Origin: Gnetum montanum
Lineage: Eukaryota; Streptophyta; Gnetopsida; Gnetales; Gnetaceae
Direction: 5' to 3'
Length of the DNA: 55,300 nucleotides
Assembly (NCBI GenBank): GCA_015680685.1
Contig: MNCI01034664.1
Coordinates: 8,642-63,941, forward strand
The notes beneath the pieces were generated by a model. That model saw only the letters and a list, made by a program, of their open reading frames with translations. It searched no databases and was not told the DNA's origin. Both the position numbers and the translations under genes were made by a program. Positions 33,117 to 44,699 of the stretch are shown piece by piece (positions within the stretch are counted from its first letter, which is position 1; the number at the start of each line of letters is the position of its first letter).

Positions 33117-34266
33117 TGATGAGGGGCCCAATGGTAATTTATAAGTCAATTACGTGCCTTGGATTTAGGAAGTATTTCATGCATCCTATGCTTATAGTCT
33201 AGCATGCTTAGTTAAGGTTTATATTTCCCAGGCTTGCCTTCTTACCTGTTGTATCACACTTTTGATTTGTTAGCATGTGTCAAGCTCTTGAGGATGTTTT
33301 TAACCCCGTTCAAATGCATCAAGGTCCTTCTAATATGTTCTGTTAGATATCAGATTTCATCTAGGATTGTTCCTTAGTGTCTTGAAAAGGGGATGTATTG
33401 ACTCCCCTATGTCAACGCATCCCTTACTTATCCAAAAGTATTTTGATTGGCTAAGGTTATGTTGATGAATATCTATCAATTCCTGAGCATTGAAATACTT
33501 GGGATGAGCTCTCACATAGAGCATGGCATACTTAGACATAGCATTCATTTCATTTTGACTTTTAGCATTTGGTTTATGTGAAGAGCTCTTCCTCCCTTGG
33601 ATAAGTTGATTTCCTTTAATGTTTATGTGTATATTTTGAATCATTACTTTCATAAGTACAACTAGACTTTGTCAGAGTGTTACCTTACTTACATAGCCTA
33701 CAACCATTTGGTCAATGTGGAGTCCAATGTCTACATAGTGAATAAAGCTTATAATTTTTCCTTATTCTATCGTTTATGCTTTAAACATTAAAATATTAAA
33801 CATATTTATTTAATTTCTTTTTTATCAAGCTACAATGATTCATCCTTATCTAAGGAGATCAAAATTGTACAACATGATGTTGGACCATCAAGGTTTTGAC
33901 TAAGAGTTATTTCATTATATTTCATGTGTGGTGTTGCATATGTTCTTAAGAGAAATTGTGACATGAGCATTGTGCTTATTCTGAAGAGAGATTGTGAATG
34001 AGGATTGTGCTTGTCCTTAAGAGGAATCAGAATTTGTATGTATTTATGTTTGTTTCATTTTATTTAAATATAAAATCAATAAAAAATTATAAATATTTCT
34101 TCTCTTTTCCACCATTGCAACATGGGTTTCCACTTGTATAATATGTATTATAATCTCTTATATTTCTTAAACATAATGATACAAATGAGTGCTCTTAAAT
34201 ATCCACTCAACATCATCTTCAAATCTTATGACCAAATCACACTACATTCTATATTATAGTTTTTCT
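33117..34266 (+). repeat. 5' LTR of the gag-only element
   Basis: Aligned with 39442-40595 through blocks such as AGCATTCATTTCATTTTGA, CATGGGTTTCCACTTGTA and GATACAAAT. Starts TGATGAG, like the Athila-like LTRs, but the body differs. The inner edge is approximate, and no primer-binding site with TGG was recognised after it. Confidence 0.8.
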
Positions 34267-34314
34267 TTTTTTTTAAGATATTAATTTTGTAGAACATAAA
34301 GGACCAAGGCAACC

Positions 34315-36130
34315 ATGGCTAAATTAACCAATAAAAATAAATTCAAGAAAAAAATTAAATTGGTTCAAATTACTTTCGAAAACATGGTACACAAAGTAGC
34401 ATCTCCTATTGTAATAAAATTTAATCAAGATAACCTGGAATGGTGGCACAATTTGCATGGATGAATTTGCAAAGAATCTAAAGAAGCTATTGTCACCCTT
34501 GAGAAGGTTTTGTTCAATCAAGGCTTCATTAAGAATTTAACATATTACAAACACTTGTAACCCCAATTATCAAAGTATATTGCTTGTGAAAAGCAAGAGC
34601 TTCATTATATGATTAGGGAGTAGGAGTATAAGCACATACATGTTAGGAAGCAAATCCATCCATCTTTATCTATGGGACCTAAGCTATTCTTTTGGTGATC
34701 TAAAGTAGTCCATCATTTCACATTTTTCTTACCTTCATTTAAATGAAGGTGTTAATGGCTTGGATGAGCCATTATTTTCATGGATCTACCAAGGTCAAAG
34801 TTATGAAGCAGTTTGCGTCCCACCTAAAAGCATTGAGGAGCATAAAATTAAAAAGATTAATATGGATAACATCCATCTAGTGGTTAATTAAATGATAATC
34901 CACAAATTCATCAAAGTATTTATCATCTCTTGTGAGCTACAAGGATTAAACAATGAGTAGAAAAACCTTTGTATTTTTCTCCACATACTTATTGATTGTG
35001 TTAAAAGATGATATCAAGCTCTTTTACCCATTCCATCTCTTCTTGGGTAAACATGATAAAAGCTTTCAATGTCAGATTTCCATCTTATTCTTGAGTTTCA
35101 AACCTTAGAAAGAAGATAGTAGGATGGAAGTAGAATACCAATCAATCATTAGATGTGACCATAGAATAGTATAATTGCATGCTTAATCAATCTGCAAATC
35201 ATGGGTTTGTAGAAGTACTATGATCATAAATTAAAGATGAATGAAATAAGCATGTCAATGTAAAGGAAGCCAAAGTAAATTCCAAATGTCAGAAGAATGT
35301 AAAGAATATTGAATGTAAGATTCAACCTTAAAATGTTATTGAAGCCCTTGTTTAGGAAAGCATGAAAACCAAAAAGACTTTGCAGACCTTATCAATGTTG
35401 TTGACAAGGTTTGGAATGTATTAAATTAAAAGATAACTTTGGATCTTAATACTTTAGCAAATAAATTTATTAAAGCAACTGTGAAGGCAGCCACACCATA
35501 AAGCAAAAGCAATTAAAGTAAAACAAAGGGTAAGAGACCTTATCATGATCAAACTTTTTATCCTTATGGTCCATTTTTTAGTCATAACTTCAATAAGGAA
35601 TAGAACCTAATCTTTGAATCTTAGCACTATGGAGTGCTCCTTCTACATCACAATAATCTTTCTCATATCATCCTCTTTCCTACCATGAAACTCAGGAGGC
35701 TATGAATCAAATCCCTCATGTAATGGCCCATCAATATTAGCCATGTCCACTACAACTATCTCAATAGCTGCAAGTCCAAAAATATCCATCATGATTCTTT
35801 GTACCATTATAGGAGGGAATTTTAAATCATCCATAGTGGAAACATGTTTAGTTCCTTTATGTACTATTGGATAGTATCATCATAATCATGTTCCTCCCAT
35901 GGCAAGAATTTCATCCCCTCATAGATGAAAGCATTTTTGTAAGAAAGAGAAGATCATAATTATTGTTAAGGATTCATGTTTATTTCCTTTCTTACCATTA
36001 TCTTCAAAGAAATAGGACAAAAATAATTACACTTCTAAAAAACAAGTTCAACACATAGAATGCTATGAAACATCTCAATCACCTCCTTAATTATTTGGTA
36101 ATGTTGATCAAAAAGGAGGTTGTTAGGTGC
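34315..36130 (+). pseudogene. gag-like remnant of the non-autonomous element
   Basis: The first ATG after the LTR (34315) starts a lysine-rich frame (MAKLTNKNKFKKKIKLVQIT) that soon meets stops. Near 34900-35110 pieces of all three frames read in the order CELQGLN, the WY-like site, then LLPIPSLLG or HSISSWVNM and EFQTLERR, similar to the capsid core of Tat/Athila gag (D-A--WY-SLP--SI-SW---). Downstream text is low-complexity and unassigned. Decay is heavy, so limits are approximate. Confidence 0.45.
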
Positions 36131-39100
36131 CAACCTTGAACTTAGTTGTGGGGGAGGAGTCCTCCACATAATGACTTCATGGTATAGTTTGGTTTATTTG
36201 TTTGATGTATATTTTATGTGCATATTTTTTAAAAAAAAACTAACAATATACATATTTTAATTTTCTTATTCTATTGGCTTGGTGTGATTTTGTGTGTATG
36301 TTTTTTAGCATATAAATCTATTAATTTTGAATTGATAATTCTTTAGTACGATTCTTTATGTGTATTTATTATTAATATTAATGATTAATCAAATTTAATT
36401 TTTTATATTTTTTGAGTGTATTTTATATAAACCTAGAAAATCAATTAATGTAAATTATAAATGCTCATCCAATAAGCTGATGATGGATGGATGAGTTACA
36501 GATATAATGATGATGTGAGAGTGTCAAATGAGTCTAAAGTGAAGTCTTGATCGACTGAATACTCATGCAATAAAATTCATCTACCCACTCTTCCTCTATC
36601 CATGACTAGTGGACCAAGCTTAAATTCAGCAAGGAGCTAGGACTCGCACTATGAGTGGTTAAAGGTACTGCTACTAGAACCATGGGTAGGTGGTGGGTCC
36701 ACATCTTATGATGTGAGCTATGAAATCCTAGACTAGTGTGTGGTCATTGGCAAGAAAAGGATGTTTCATCGACAATCCTTGTGATCATTGGATAGTTCTA
36801 ATTAATATGATTGGACCAAGTGCACATGTTGCCATGCCTAACCATCTTAGCAGAGATTCATGATCTTATGGACTTGTGCATGTCATGTAGTGAGGGGTGA
36901 ATTCTCATGATCGTGCAAGTCAAAGACTCTAGGTGGTGATCCAACACTTTAATCATTCCCATAGTTCTCACATGCCACTTGAATACCTACTTCTCATGAA
37001 AGGAAAAATGTTGATAAAATAGAAAAGAAAATGATGAAATGAATTAAAGAAAAAAAAAGGAGAAAAGAAAAAAAAATGTAAGAAAAAAGGATAGAAAAAA
37101 AAAGAAAGAGAAAAAAATAAACAATAAGAGGTCATGGGAAGAGCGATATGATTCCAAGATTTTTGGTCCATGCACATTAGTATCTTTACCATCCCAAACC
37201 AATCTTATAATTATTTGAATTAAGATAAAAATGACTAGTTAAACTAATATCTATGTAAGCCTTTCTCGTTTTCAATCCATTGGCTAGATCACTTGGCTTC
37301 TAAATGTAATAGTCTAAAAAAATCTCTTTCTTATCCTTACCCATTACCATGAAGGTCTAGAAGCCTCTATCCTAGTATACTTTGGTAATATCAAATGTTA
37401 CTTCCACCCAATTCCTAAATCCATTTATTCTTATTCTAATGGATCAAGATCATAATCCTTGAACCAAATCATAACCATATTCAAATCATGAGAATCTCAA
37501 CTACTTGGTTATGACATTATAATCCCTATTAGGATGTGGAATTGATTAGTATAGCTAAATGGATCAATGTGAGGTTTCTAGTGAAGTAAAATTTGTGGAA
37601 TCTACTATGCATATAGGTACAAATGGAGGAAAACCAAATCAAAATCTTGACTTCTAGATAATTTGTGACATTTTGCCTTGATTTAGTTCTACCAATGATT
37701 AGATTGCAAAATAATCAAGGCTAGCGAACATTGGTAGTGACAGGTATGATCTTGCACTCCAAAGAAGGGACTTGAAGGTCTATCCCTACTATGTGAAGGA
37801 GTAGTAGTAAAGGGACATAGCATTGGATCTTTCATGGGACGTAGGACATGCTCATGTACTCCCTTAAGCTAATTGAATGGTTGGCTAGGAATCTAGTACT
37901 GTTGTAATGTCATCTTATCTCTCTTATCCATCATTCATTTTCCATATCTTGCATTTCATTTTTGTCTATTGTTGTACGTGGCAAGAAGTCCATCAGGCAA
38001 AGTAGAGGATGAGATTTGACCATCCAAGTGGATGAAATCGTGTTTGATGCTAATGTCTCACTTGTAGAAATCCACAAGTGTTTCATTAATGTGTTTTATG
38101 AGGGTAAGAAAGGTAGGTGTCTACTATGGAGAGGATCCACTTGTGAATCCTTAATGGCTTGGCATTATGAGCAAGTGAGCTCAAGCTTATCTCCCTAAGA
38201 TGGTGGTGGCTACATGACATAAAGCACTTAATTAGTCTTTCACTATTGTGATTATTGATTCTATGAGCTTTAAGGTTTGATCATGATAATTCCTTTTCAC
38301 CTTACCTCACTTATTTTTATTTTTTTAATCTTGGGGTATCCTATTTATCTTCAATTTCTCTAGCCCTTCTTTTCTAGTTCTTAGAGCATGGGAATGAGCA
38401 AATTCAACATTATGATTCAAATTCCATGAGTTTCACTGTCATCTAAGATAAGATTTTAATGTTTTGGTCTTCGTGTTCTTCTTATGACTTGTTTGGTTCA
38501 ATCCTTGGCATTTCAACAAGTGTGATATTTGCCAAAGGTTAAATTCTTATAATTATCTTGTGTATTTATTTCTCTTGTTCTTCCCATTAACATTATTCAT
38601 GTAGTTTAAGTCATGTGTCTTATAACTTGGTCATGGGGGAGAGGCATGAATTCAGATATGTAGTTGGTAATTTTGGTGATTATTTAAATTATTTCCATCT
38701 TAATTTTTCTAATCCATGCATGTCTTAATTTCATAGTTGTGATTATGTTTCTCTCATTGCCTCAAGGATTATACTTATGATTATTCTTAGGAATCTCACT
38801 TGATTTTGATCATTTTCGCAACTCATCATGCTTAGGTGATTATTCTTAGGATTTTTTAGAATAACTTGGGAGGAGATTAAGATATTTGAATCCTTGGTCT
38901 ATGGTCTTACAAGTGAATCACTGGTCCTAGAAGAAGAAGACGAACAATATTAATCATTGAATCCAACACCTATACCTGAGAAACCTTTCTTAAGAGAGAG
39001 ATCTAGAGGTAGACAGTCACACTCTTGATCTTTAGGTTGAGTGTGTGTCCAGCAAGATTTTTCAAACAAGTGCTATAGGAGTTAGTAGGAGACAATTTGA

Positions 39101-39432
39101 AAATGAATGATGTGAAAGAAGGCACATGTGCAATTAACATGCAATAAAGTCCCATCCATGAGGCCAGGGTGATGGACCTTCAAGCACAATTGTAGATATT
39201 TCAGATGTTTAAACCTTGCACTTTTGGCTTCTTCCTACTTCATGCAAGCATGTCAAGGGGATTCTATCCTAAGCCACCACCCCTAACACTTCTTTATGAG
39301 ATAGCTAGTATTGTAAAATAGCCATGGTTTATATTGTACATTTGTAATTCCTTCACATTAATCTTGTCATGTGTTTAGTTCTTGTTCTTATGTATTAAAA
39401 TGTTAAAGCTATGGGACTAGCTTTCCTTAATC
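36131..39432 (+). other. Long spacer of the non-autonomous element; no gene seen
   Basis: About 3.3 kb of AT-rich DNA. It includes a polypurine region of A and G at about 37020-37130 and a short frame at 38016-38198 that matches nothing I know. No polymerase or integrase motifs. Confidence 0.6.
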
Positions 39433-39441
39433 ATGGGGGAA
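39433..39441 (+). other. Polypurine tract of the gag-only element
   Basis: ATGGGGGAA directly before the 3' LTR (TGATGAG); the usual primer for plus-strand DNA synthesis. Confidence 0.75.
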
Positions 39442-40595
39442 TGATGAGACATTCAATGGTAATTTGTAAGTTGATTCTAAGCCATGGATTCAGGAAGTAC
39501 TTCACACACCCTGAGTTTGTAATCTAGCATGTTTGATTAAGGTTTGTGTCTCCCAAGCTTACCTCCTTGCTTATTGTATCATATTTTTGATTTGTGAGCA
39601 TGTCTCAAGCTCCTTACAATATTTCTAATCTTATTTAGGTGCCTTAAGATTCTTTTGACATGTTCTATTAAATTCTGGATTTTATCTAAGATTGGTCCTT
39701 GGTGTCTTAGCAAGGAGGGGAATGCATTGACTCCCTTGCATTCCAGTGCCAAAAGTATGTTTCAATTGGACACGATTATGTTGATAGACCTTCTTTTATG
39801 CTTGGACATTGACAAACCTCCATTGTTATATTGCAAAACCTATAAATACTTAGGATGAGCTCTCACATGGATCATAGCATACTTAAACATAGCATTCATT
39901 TCATTTTGATTTTTGGCACCTCATTTATGTGAAGAGATCTTCCTCCCTTAGGTAAGTTTATTTTCTTCTTTGTTTATATGTGTATTTTGAGTTATTGCTT
40001 TCACAAGGGTGGCTAGAATCTATTAGAGTGTTACCTTGCTTATATAACCTAGAACTATTTGATTCATGTGAAGTCCATTGTTTGAGAAATGAATAAAACT
40101 CATGGTTTTTCCATGTTCTACCATTGATACTTTAAACATTAAAACATAAAAAATTATCTATTTAATTTTTTTTCATTAAGCTGTGACAATTGATCTTTAT
40201 CCAAGGAGGTCATAATTGTACAACATGGTATTGGACCATCAAGATTGTGACTAAGAGCCATTTTATCACATTTTGTGTGTGGTGTTGCACTTGTTTCTAA
40301 GAGGGATTGTGAAATGAGCATTGTACTTGTCCTCAAGATGGATTGCGATGCATGCATGTTTATGTTTGTTTCATTCCATTTAAATATAAAATCTATAAAA
40401 ATTTTAAAATTATAAAATTATAAATATTTCCTCTATCTCCCACTATGGTAACATGGGTTTCCACTTGTACAATATGTATTATAATCTCTCTTATATTTCT
40501 TAAATACAATGATACAAATATGTCTTTTTCATACTCCACTTAATATCTTCAAAGCTTGAGACCAAATTCTACTATGTTTTGTATGATAAATCTCA
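39442..40595 (+). repeat. 3' LTR of the gag-only element
   Basis: Partner of 33117-34266. Ends ATCTCA at 40595, followed by TTGGT, the decayed target duplication. Confidence 0.8.
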
Positions 40596-40915
40596 TTGGT
40601 CAAAATTGGCAAGACCCCTATCATTGTGTTCTGGTTATGTTATGATTAACAATGCATGTAGAATAGGTTATTTGTGACTATAGGATGGTGGACCAATGAT
40701 GATCCTTACTAGATGCATTAGTAAGGCTCTTGTCTTATGTCTCATCTTGAAAGTGAGAGAGCATAGGCTAAGCCTATGATTGGTATGAGATTTTAGAGCA
40801 CCAAGTGTATGCATAGATATATCCTCTAGAAGGTTAGTGATCTAGGGTAATAAATGAGGTAGTAGGCACTAGCACTGATGATGGATTAAGTAGTTGAAAA
40901 ACTAATAAAAGACTT
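40596..40915 (+). repeat. Probable chromovirus 3' LTR, second segment
   Basis: A 320-bp piece between two nested elements, without recognisable content of its own. It would be contiguous with 33116 and 49635 if both insertions were absent. Confidence 0.4.
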
Positions 40916-41753
40916 TGATTGGTGGCAAGGTACCCCTACACTTAACCATATGAATACAAGCACTTCACGCACAATTCAGTCGAACTCCACAGACAGACTA
41001 GTTGTGGTATCTAGACAGTTACTCGTAGATCGCAGTTTGTTGTCTTCCCACCTGGACTAGTATTAGCTTTTTCACATATGGTTTAGTCCATAGTGAGGTG
41101 TATGATGTGTTCCTACACTAATTCTACTCCTAGGTATGATGGGAAATAATATCAACTAAGCTAGGAGAGAGAGGGTGAGGGAGAATCTAAACTAGCCTAA
41201 GTGCAATGATCATCCATTCCTTAATCATCCGTACACATCTTGGACCTCGTGCATGACTACCACTGGGATTACCAAGCGCATGGCCTAAGTACGCTACTGG
41301 GTTACCAAGTAGTCACACTTAAATGCTTGTGATTAAGTCATACTCATTCTGTATTACTAGGAGATAAGGGTAGAGAGATATTAACTAAGATAGCAATAAA
41401 TAACAATAACAATTAAATAATTAAGCTAAGTGGATGTTGCAATGATGAAGTAATCTAGATCTTTATTGCTATTCATGTGCGTGTCCAAGTACGTCACACT
41501 CGAATAAGGATGTCGTACAATTATAACCATCACACTGCGGGCATGCACTGGGAGAAAGGGTTGAGAGGAAAAACTGACAAAAAGTTCCTACCTTACTACT
41601 AAAACTAGATTCTAAACTAAATCTTCCTGCCTGTTATTTATAGATGAGGAGATAGGCTACAATATCGCATATCCGATATCACATCTAGGCTGCGTTATCG
41701 CGTACACGATATTGTGGGTACAATATCATAGCCAACAATTCATGACTCATCAT
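40916..41753 (-). repeat. 3' LTR of the Athila-like element
   Basis: 838 bp. Shares with the 5' LTR blocks such as CGCATGGCCTAAGTAC or CGCATGGCCTAGGTAC, and the terminal ACTCATCA. It is 62 bp longer, mostly in the GATATC motif array at 41655-41735. The outer end has decayed to TGATTGG. Confidence 0.92.
41655..41735. repeat. GATATC-type palindrome array in the 3' LTR
   Basis: Five iterations: CAATATCGC, CCGATATCAC, CGTTATCGCG, ACGATATTG and CAATATCAT, in the U3 upstream of the TATA box. Confidence 0.75.
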
Positions 41754-41762
41754 ATCCCCATG
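41754..41762 (-). other. Polypurine tract of the Athila-like element
   Basis: ATGGGGATA on the minus strand, directly before the LTR start TGATGAG. Confidence 0.6.
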
Positions 41763-42067
41763 ACTGACTGAAAACTCATCCTCAAGTTAAAGTGAGAACA
41801 AGCTCCATTGATTACACAATGGATAGGTATGGGATTATTCACTGACTAGAATGGATTCATGTCGCAGTGTGGAATTAGAACAAAATTGAGACACAACATA
41901 AAAAATGCAAAAGAAAATCCTATAACTACAAAATTGGGTGGAACTCATGTAGTTCCTAGTGGCAGTGGCTCCTCCATGGATGCCTTTCCCTTGTCTTGTG
42001 CTCCAGGTCTTGGGATTTGATGGCATTGAAGTATGGCCTGGAGTTTCTCCTCTTCAGTTCGGAGATC

Positions 42068-44677
42068 CTATGCCGTCCATGCTAATGTTTCAATGTTTGA
42101 TGGAGTCGGCACCTCCCATGGGCACGGTAGTTGTGGAAACATTTTATTTGCTTTGACATACCAAGCTGCAAACACCCACCATTCCTCCTTGTAGGCTCTG
42201 GCTTTGTCTCTATATTCTTGAAAATCTGTGAGCCATCGATCCAAGTCTATTACAACACCTTTTTGCACTTGGTAGCTTGCTTTAACCACCTCAAGTTCAG
42301 AATTTACAAGCTCTAATTTTTGCAATGTTTTCTTGTGTTCTGCAAATTCTGTTTCATATTTGGCATAGGTGGTGCCTACCTGTTACTTGAGCTCTATTCT
42401 TAGGTGCCCTGCTGTTAACATGGCAAGGTTGGCATACTGCAGGTTTGCCAACTCCATGTACTCTGTAAGGTCCTGGATCTGCAGGACTCGACTCTTAACT
42501 TTTACCTGGTGGGCAAATGCGTATATGTCCAATATGGCCCGCCAGTCAGTGTGTTGAGCACTGAGAACGTTGATGTGGGCCTTGGCCATATGGATCTCCT
42601 TTTTGATGATTTTTTTATACATCCCCACCTAGTCTCGAAAATGCTCCTTTAGCTTCTCATGCCATTTAGCCTCATTTTGCCATGCACTTATTTCAATGGT
42701 CATCTTCTGACGGATGGCGCGTACCTCCTCCATTGAGAGGATTCAATTTTCCCTGGCTAAATGGTTCATGTCCTGGTTAACCCTGATTAGTTGTTCTCGC
42801 AACTGCTGAAAATGTTCCTCAAGAACATTCTTTTGCTTCTCCATAGAGGTCAACCAAAGGTTATTAGCAACAAGTTATTTATTCTCCTCTTATAAGGCCT
42901 TAAGTGTCTTGGTGTGCGTGTAAGTTTGCGCGTGTGCCATAGAGGTATCCCAGTCAGCCTTCTCTTTTTCTTCCACCATCCTTTTATTCTCTGTTAACAA
43001 TTTATTAAGTTGCTTGGTTCTAAAAGTGTCCAGCTGGTCTACGGGAACGAATTGAGAAGGATCCTGTTGCACTGCTTGCAAAGTCACGAGCCTTTCTTGC
43101 AATCTTTTCACTTCTTCTTTAGTGTGCTTGGCCCTCATCTCTATCATGACTAGCTTCCCCTTGGTAGAACTGAGGTTTTATTGTATTGCTATAACATCCT
43201 ATGGGATGTCAAACAAGGATGTCATTACCTATCCCGTTTGCAGCAATCGGTCGAGTACATCCTCATGTTCTGCAGGAGTCATTGAGGTACTGGTCAGAGT
43301 TTGAGCATCCCGTGCTCCTGTAAGATCTATCGGTGGCACAACAGGCACATTGAATATTCTTTAATGTGGTTTGCAACCACTTCTATGGCTCCTGCTGCAT
43401 CCTGGTGCTACATGACCACTACCATGGCCCCTTCACCAGTTTCCAACTACACCTGAAAGGACGCACTGTTCCCTGAAATCTGTTGTTACCTAGCACTCTC
43501 CCCCCTCCTATATGAATGTACAGTTCACCCACGTGTGATCCATAGAAACCATAGGTTGTACAACATCGTCGATGATGCAGAAGAGATTTGCGTCATCACG
43601 AATTCCCCAACTGACCGTCTCAACGATGGCCTTGAGATGGCTCATCGATGGTCTGTACTCTTGCGACAGTGGCGATGGTTGATCCTTCTAGCCCGTGCTA
43701 GGCCCTACTTCTTATTGTTGATTGGGTCTCCTACTTGGAAGTTGGTTGGGTTCTGCAAGTTGAGTTGCAGTTGGCCCTACCGTCTGTTCTTTTTCTTGTT
43801 CTGGCCCCAACGTCTCACCAGTGATTTTCCTTGCAACTGGTGGCTTTAGCAATTTGGCATACGAAGCATTTTGGGCTTTTCAAAGGACATCATTGGTGTA
43901 TCCTCTGATACCATCACAACTACACAGCTTCCTAATAAGACAAGGGTAGGGTAATGCAAACTTCCCTGTCTTCCGTTCTTCAAATTGCCTTAGGATCTCC
44001 ATAAAATATAGATGAGGTAGGTTAGCATTAACCTTTTCCATCAACACTGCACATCCTCTTGCCACATATGTTGAAATTCTTTTTAAACCTCTTATGGGGA
44101 AGATGTGATAAGTCCCTATTTTAAAATAAATCTTCTCTTCTCGTCATCAACTCCCCATAGGTCTTATCTTCCTTGTCGTATGCCTTGTCTAACCAAACTT
44201 GTCACGCATCAGGATTTGAGCGAGTAGACAACCGAGAAACCTTTAGCCCTATATTCAGAAGGTTTAATACTTCCTAAATGGCTTGAACAGAGAAATCAAT
44301 AGTCACACCACAAATGTTAACCGTGGTGCCTTCTTCTTTGTTGTGCCAAAATTGGTACGTTTCCCCTAAGTACCAAGCACCGCTTTCAGAGAGGGTAGGC
44401 CACAATGGGGACCCTTTGAGGTGATCCCTAACAGCCTCTAGAGCAAATCCTGTGAAAGGTCCAAATTTTAATTCCACGATCACTACAATTAATATAGACC
44501 TTTCACGGATGGCCTAAACACAATCCTAGGGAAACGTGAGATGTTGTCCCTGTTCAGACACTGCAGCAGTTCCTCCTTCTGCCTGCCTTGATTGTATAGT
44601 GGTAGGGTCTTCTTGATGGATACTAAATGATTATTCTTCCTACTCTGCATGTTGTTCAGTAGGAACTTTTCCTTCAC
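42068..44677 (-). pseudogene. Extra ORF of the Athila-like element: plant-transposon-protein-like domain plus long coiled coil
   Basis: Open segments at 44677, 44065, 43147, 42628 and 42325 all share one minus-strand frame, so one ancestral ORF of about 870 codons is likely, now with several stops and one local shift (44483-44274 in the next frame). The N-terminal part reads WYLGETYQFW, then NICGVTIDFSVQAI and LPYPCLIRKLCSCDGI. From memory this resembles the putative plant transposon protein domain (PF20167; V-G--IDFSPEAIN--LGL and LP--LI--LC---GV). From 43147 on it is a charged, heptad-rich coiled coil (EEVKRLQERLVTLQ, KLELVNSELEVVKASY) ending in a W-rich tail. It occupies the place of pol. 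Function is unknown. Confidence 0.6.
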
Positions 44678-44699
44678 CTCTCCTAAGTCACTTGATCAC

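Larger units (their letters stand above)
33117..40595 (+). mobile_element. Non-autonomous LTR retrotransposon with a gag remnant only
   Basis: Two direct repeats (33117-34266 and 39442-40595) of about 1.15 kb. A polypurine tract ATGGGGGAA abuts the right copy, fixing plus orientation. Flanks TTGAT (33112-33116) and TTGGT (40596-40600) match at four of five. The 5.2-kb interior has a capsid-like remnant near its 5' end and then about 3.3 kb without recognisable protein. No protease, RT or integrase was found in any frame, so it resembles gag-only (TR-GAG) or LARD elements that depend on a partner's pol. Confidence 0.8.
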
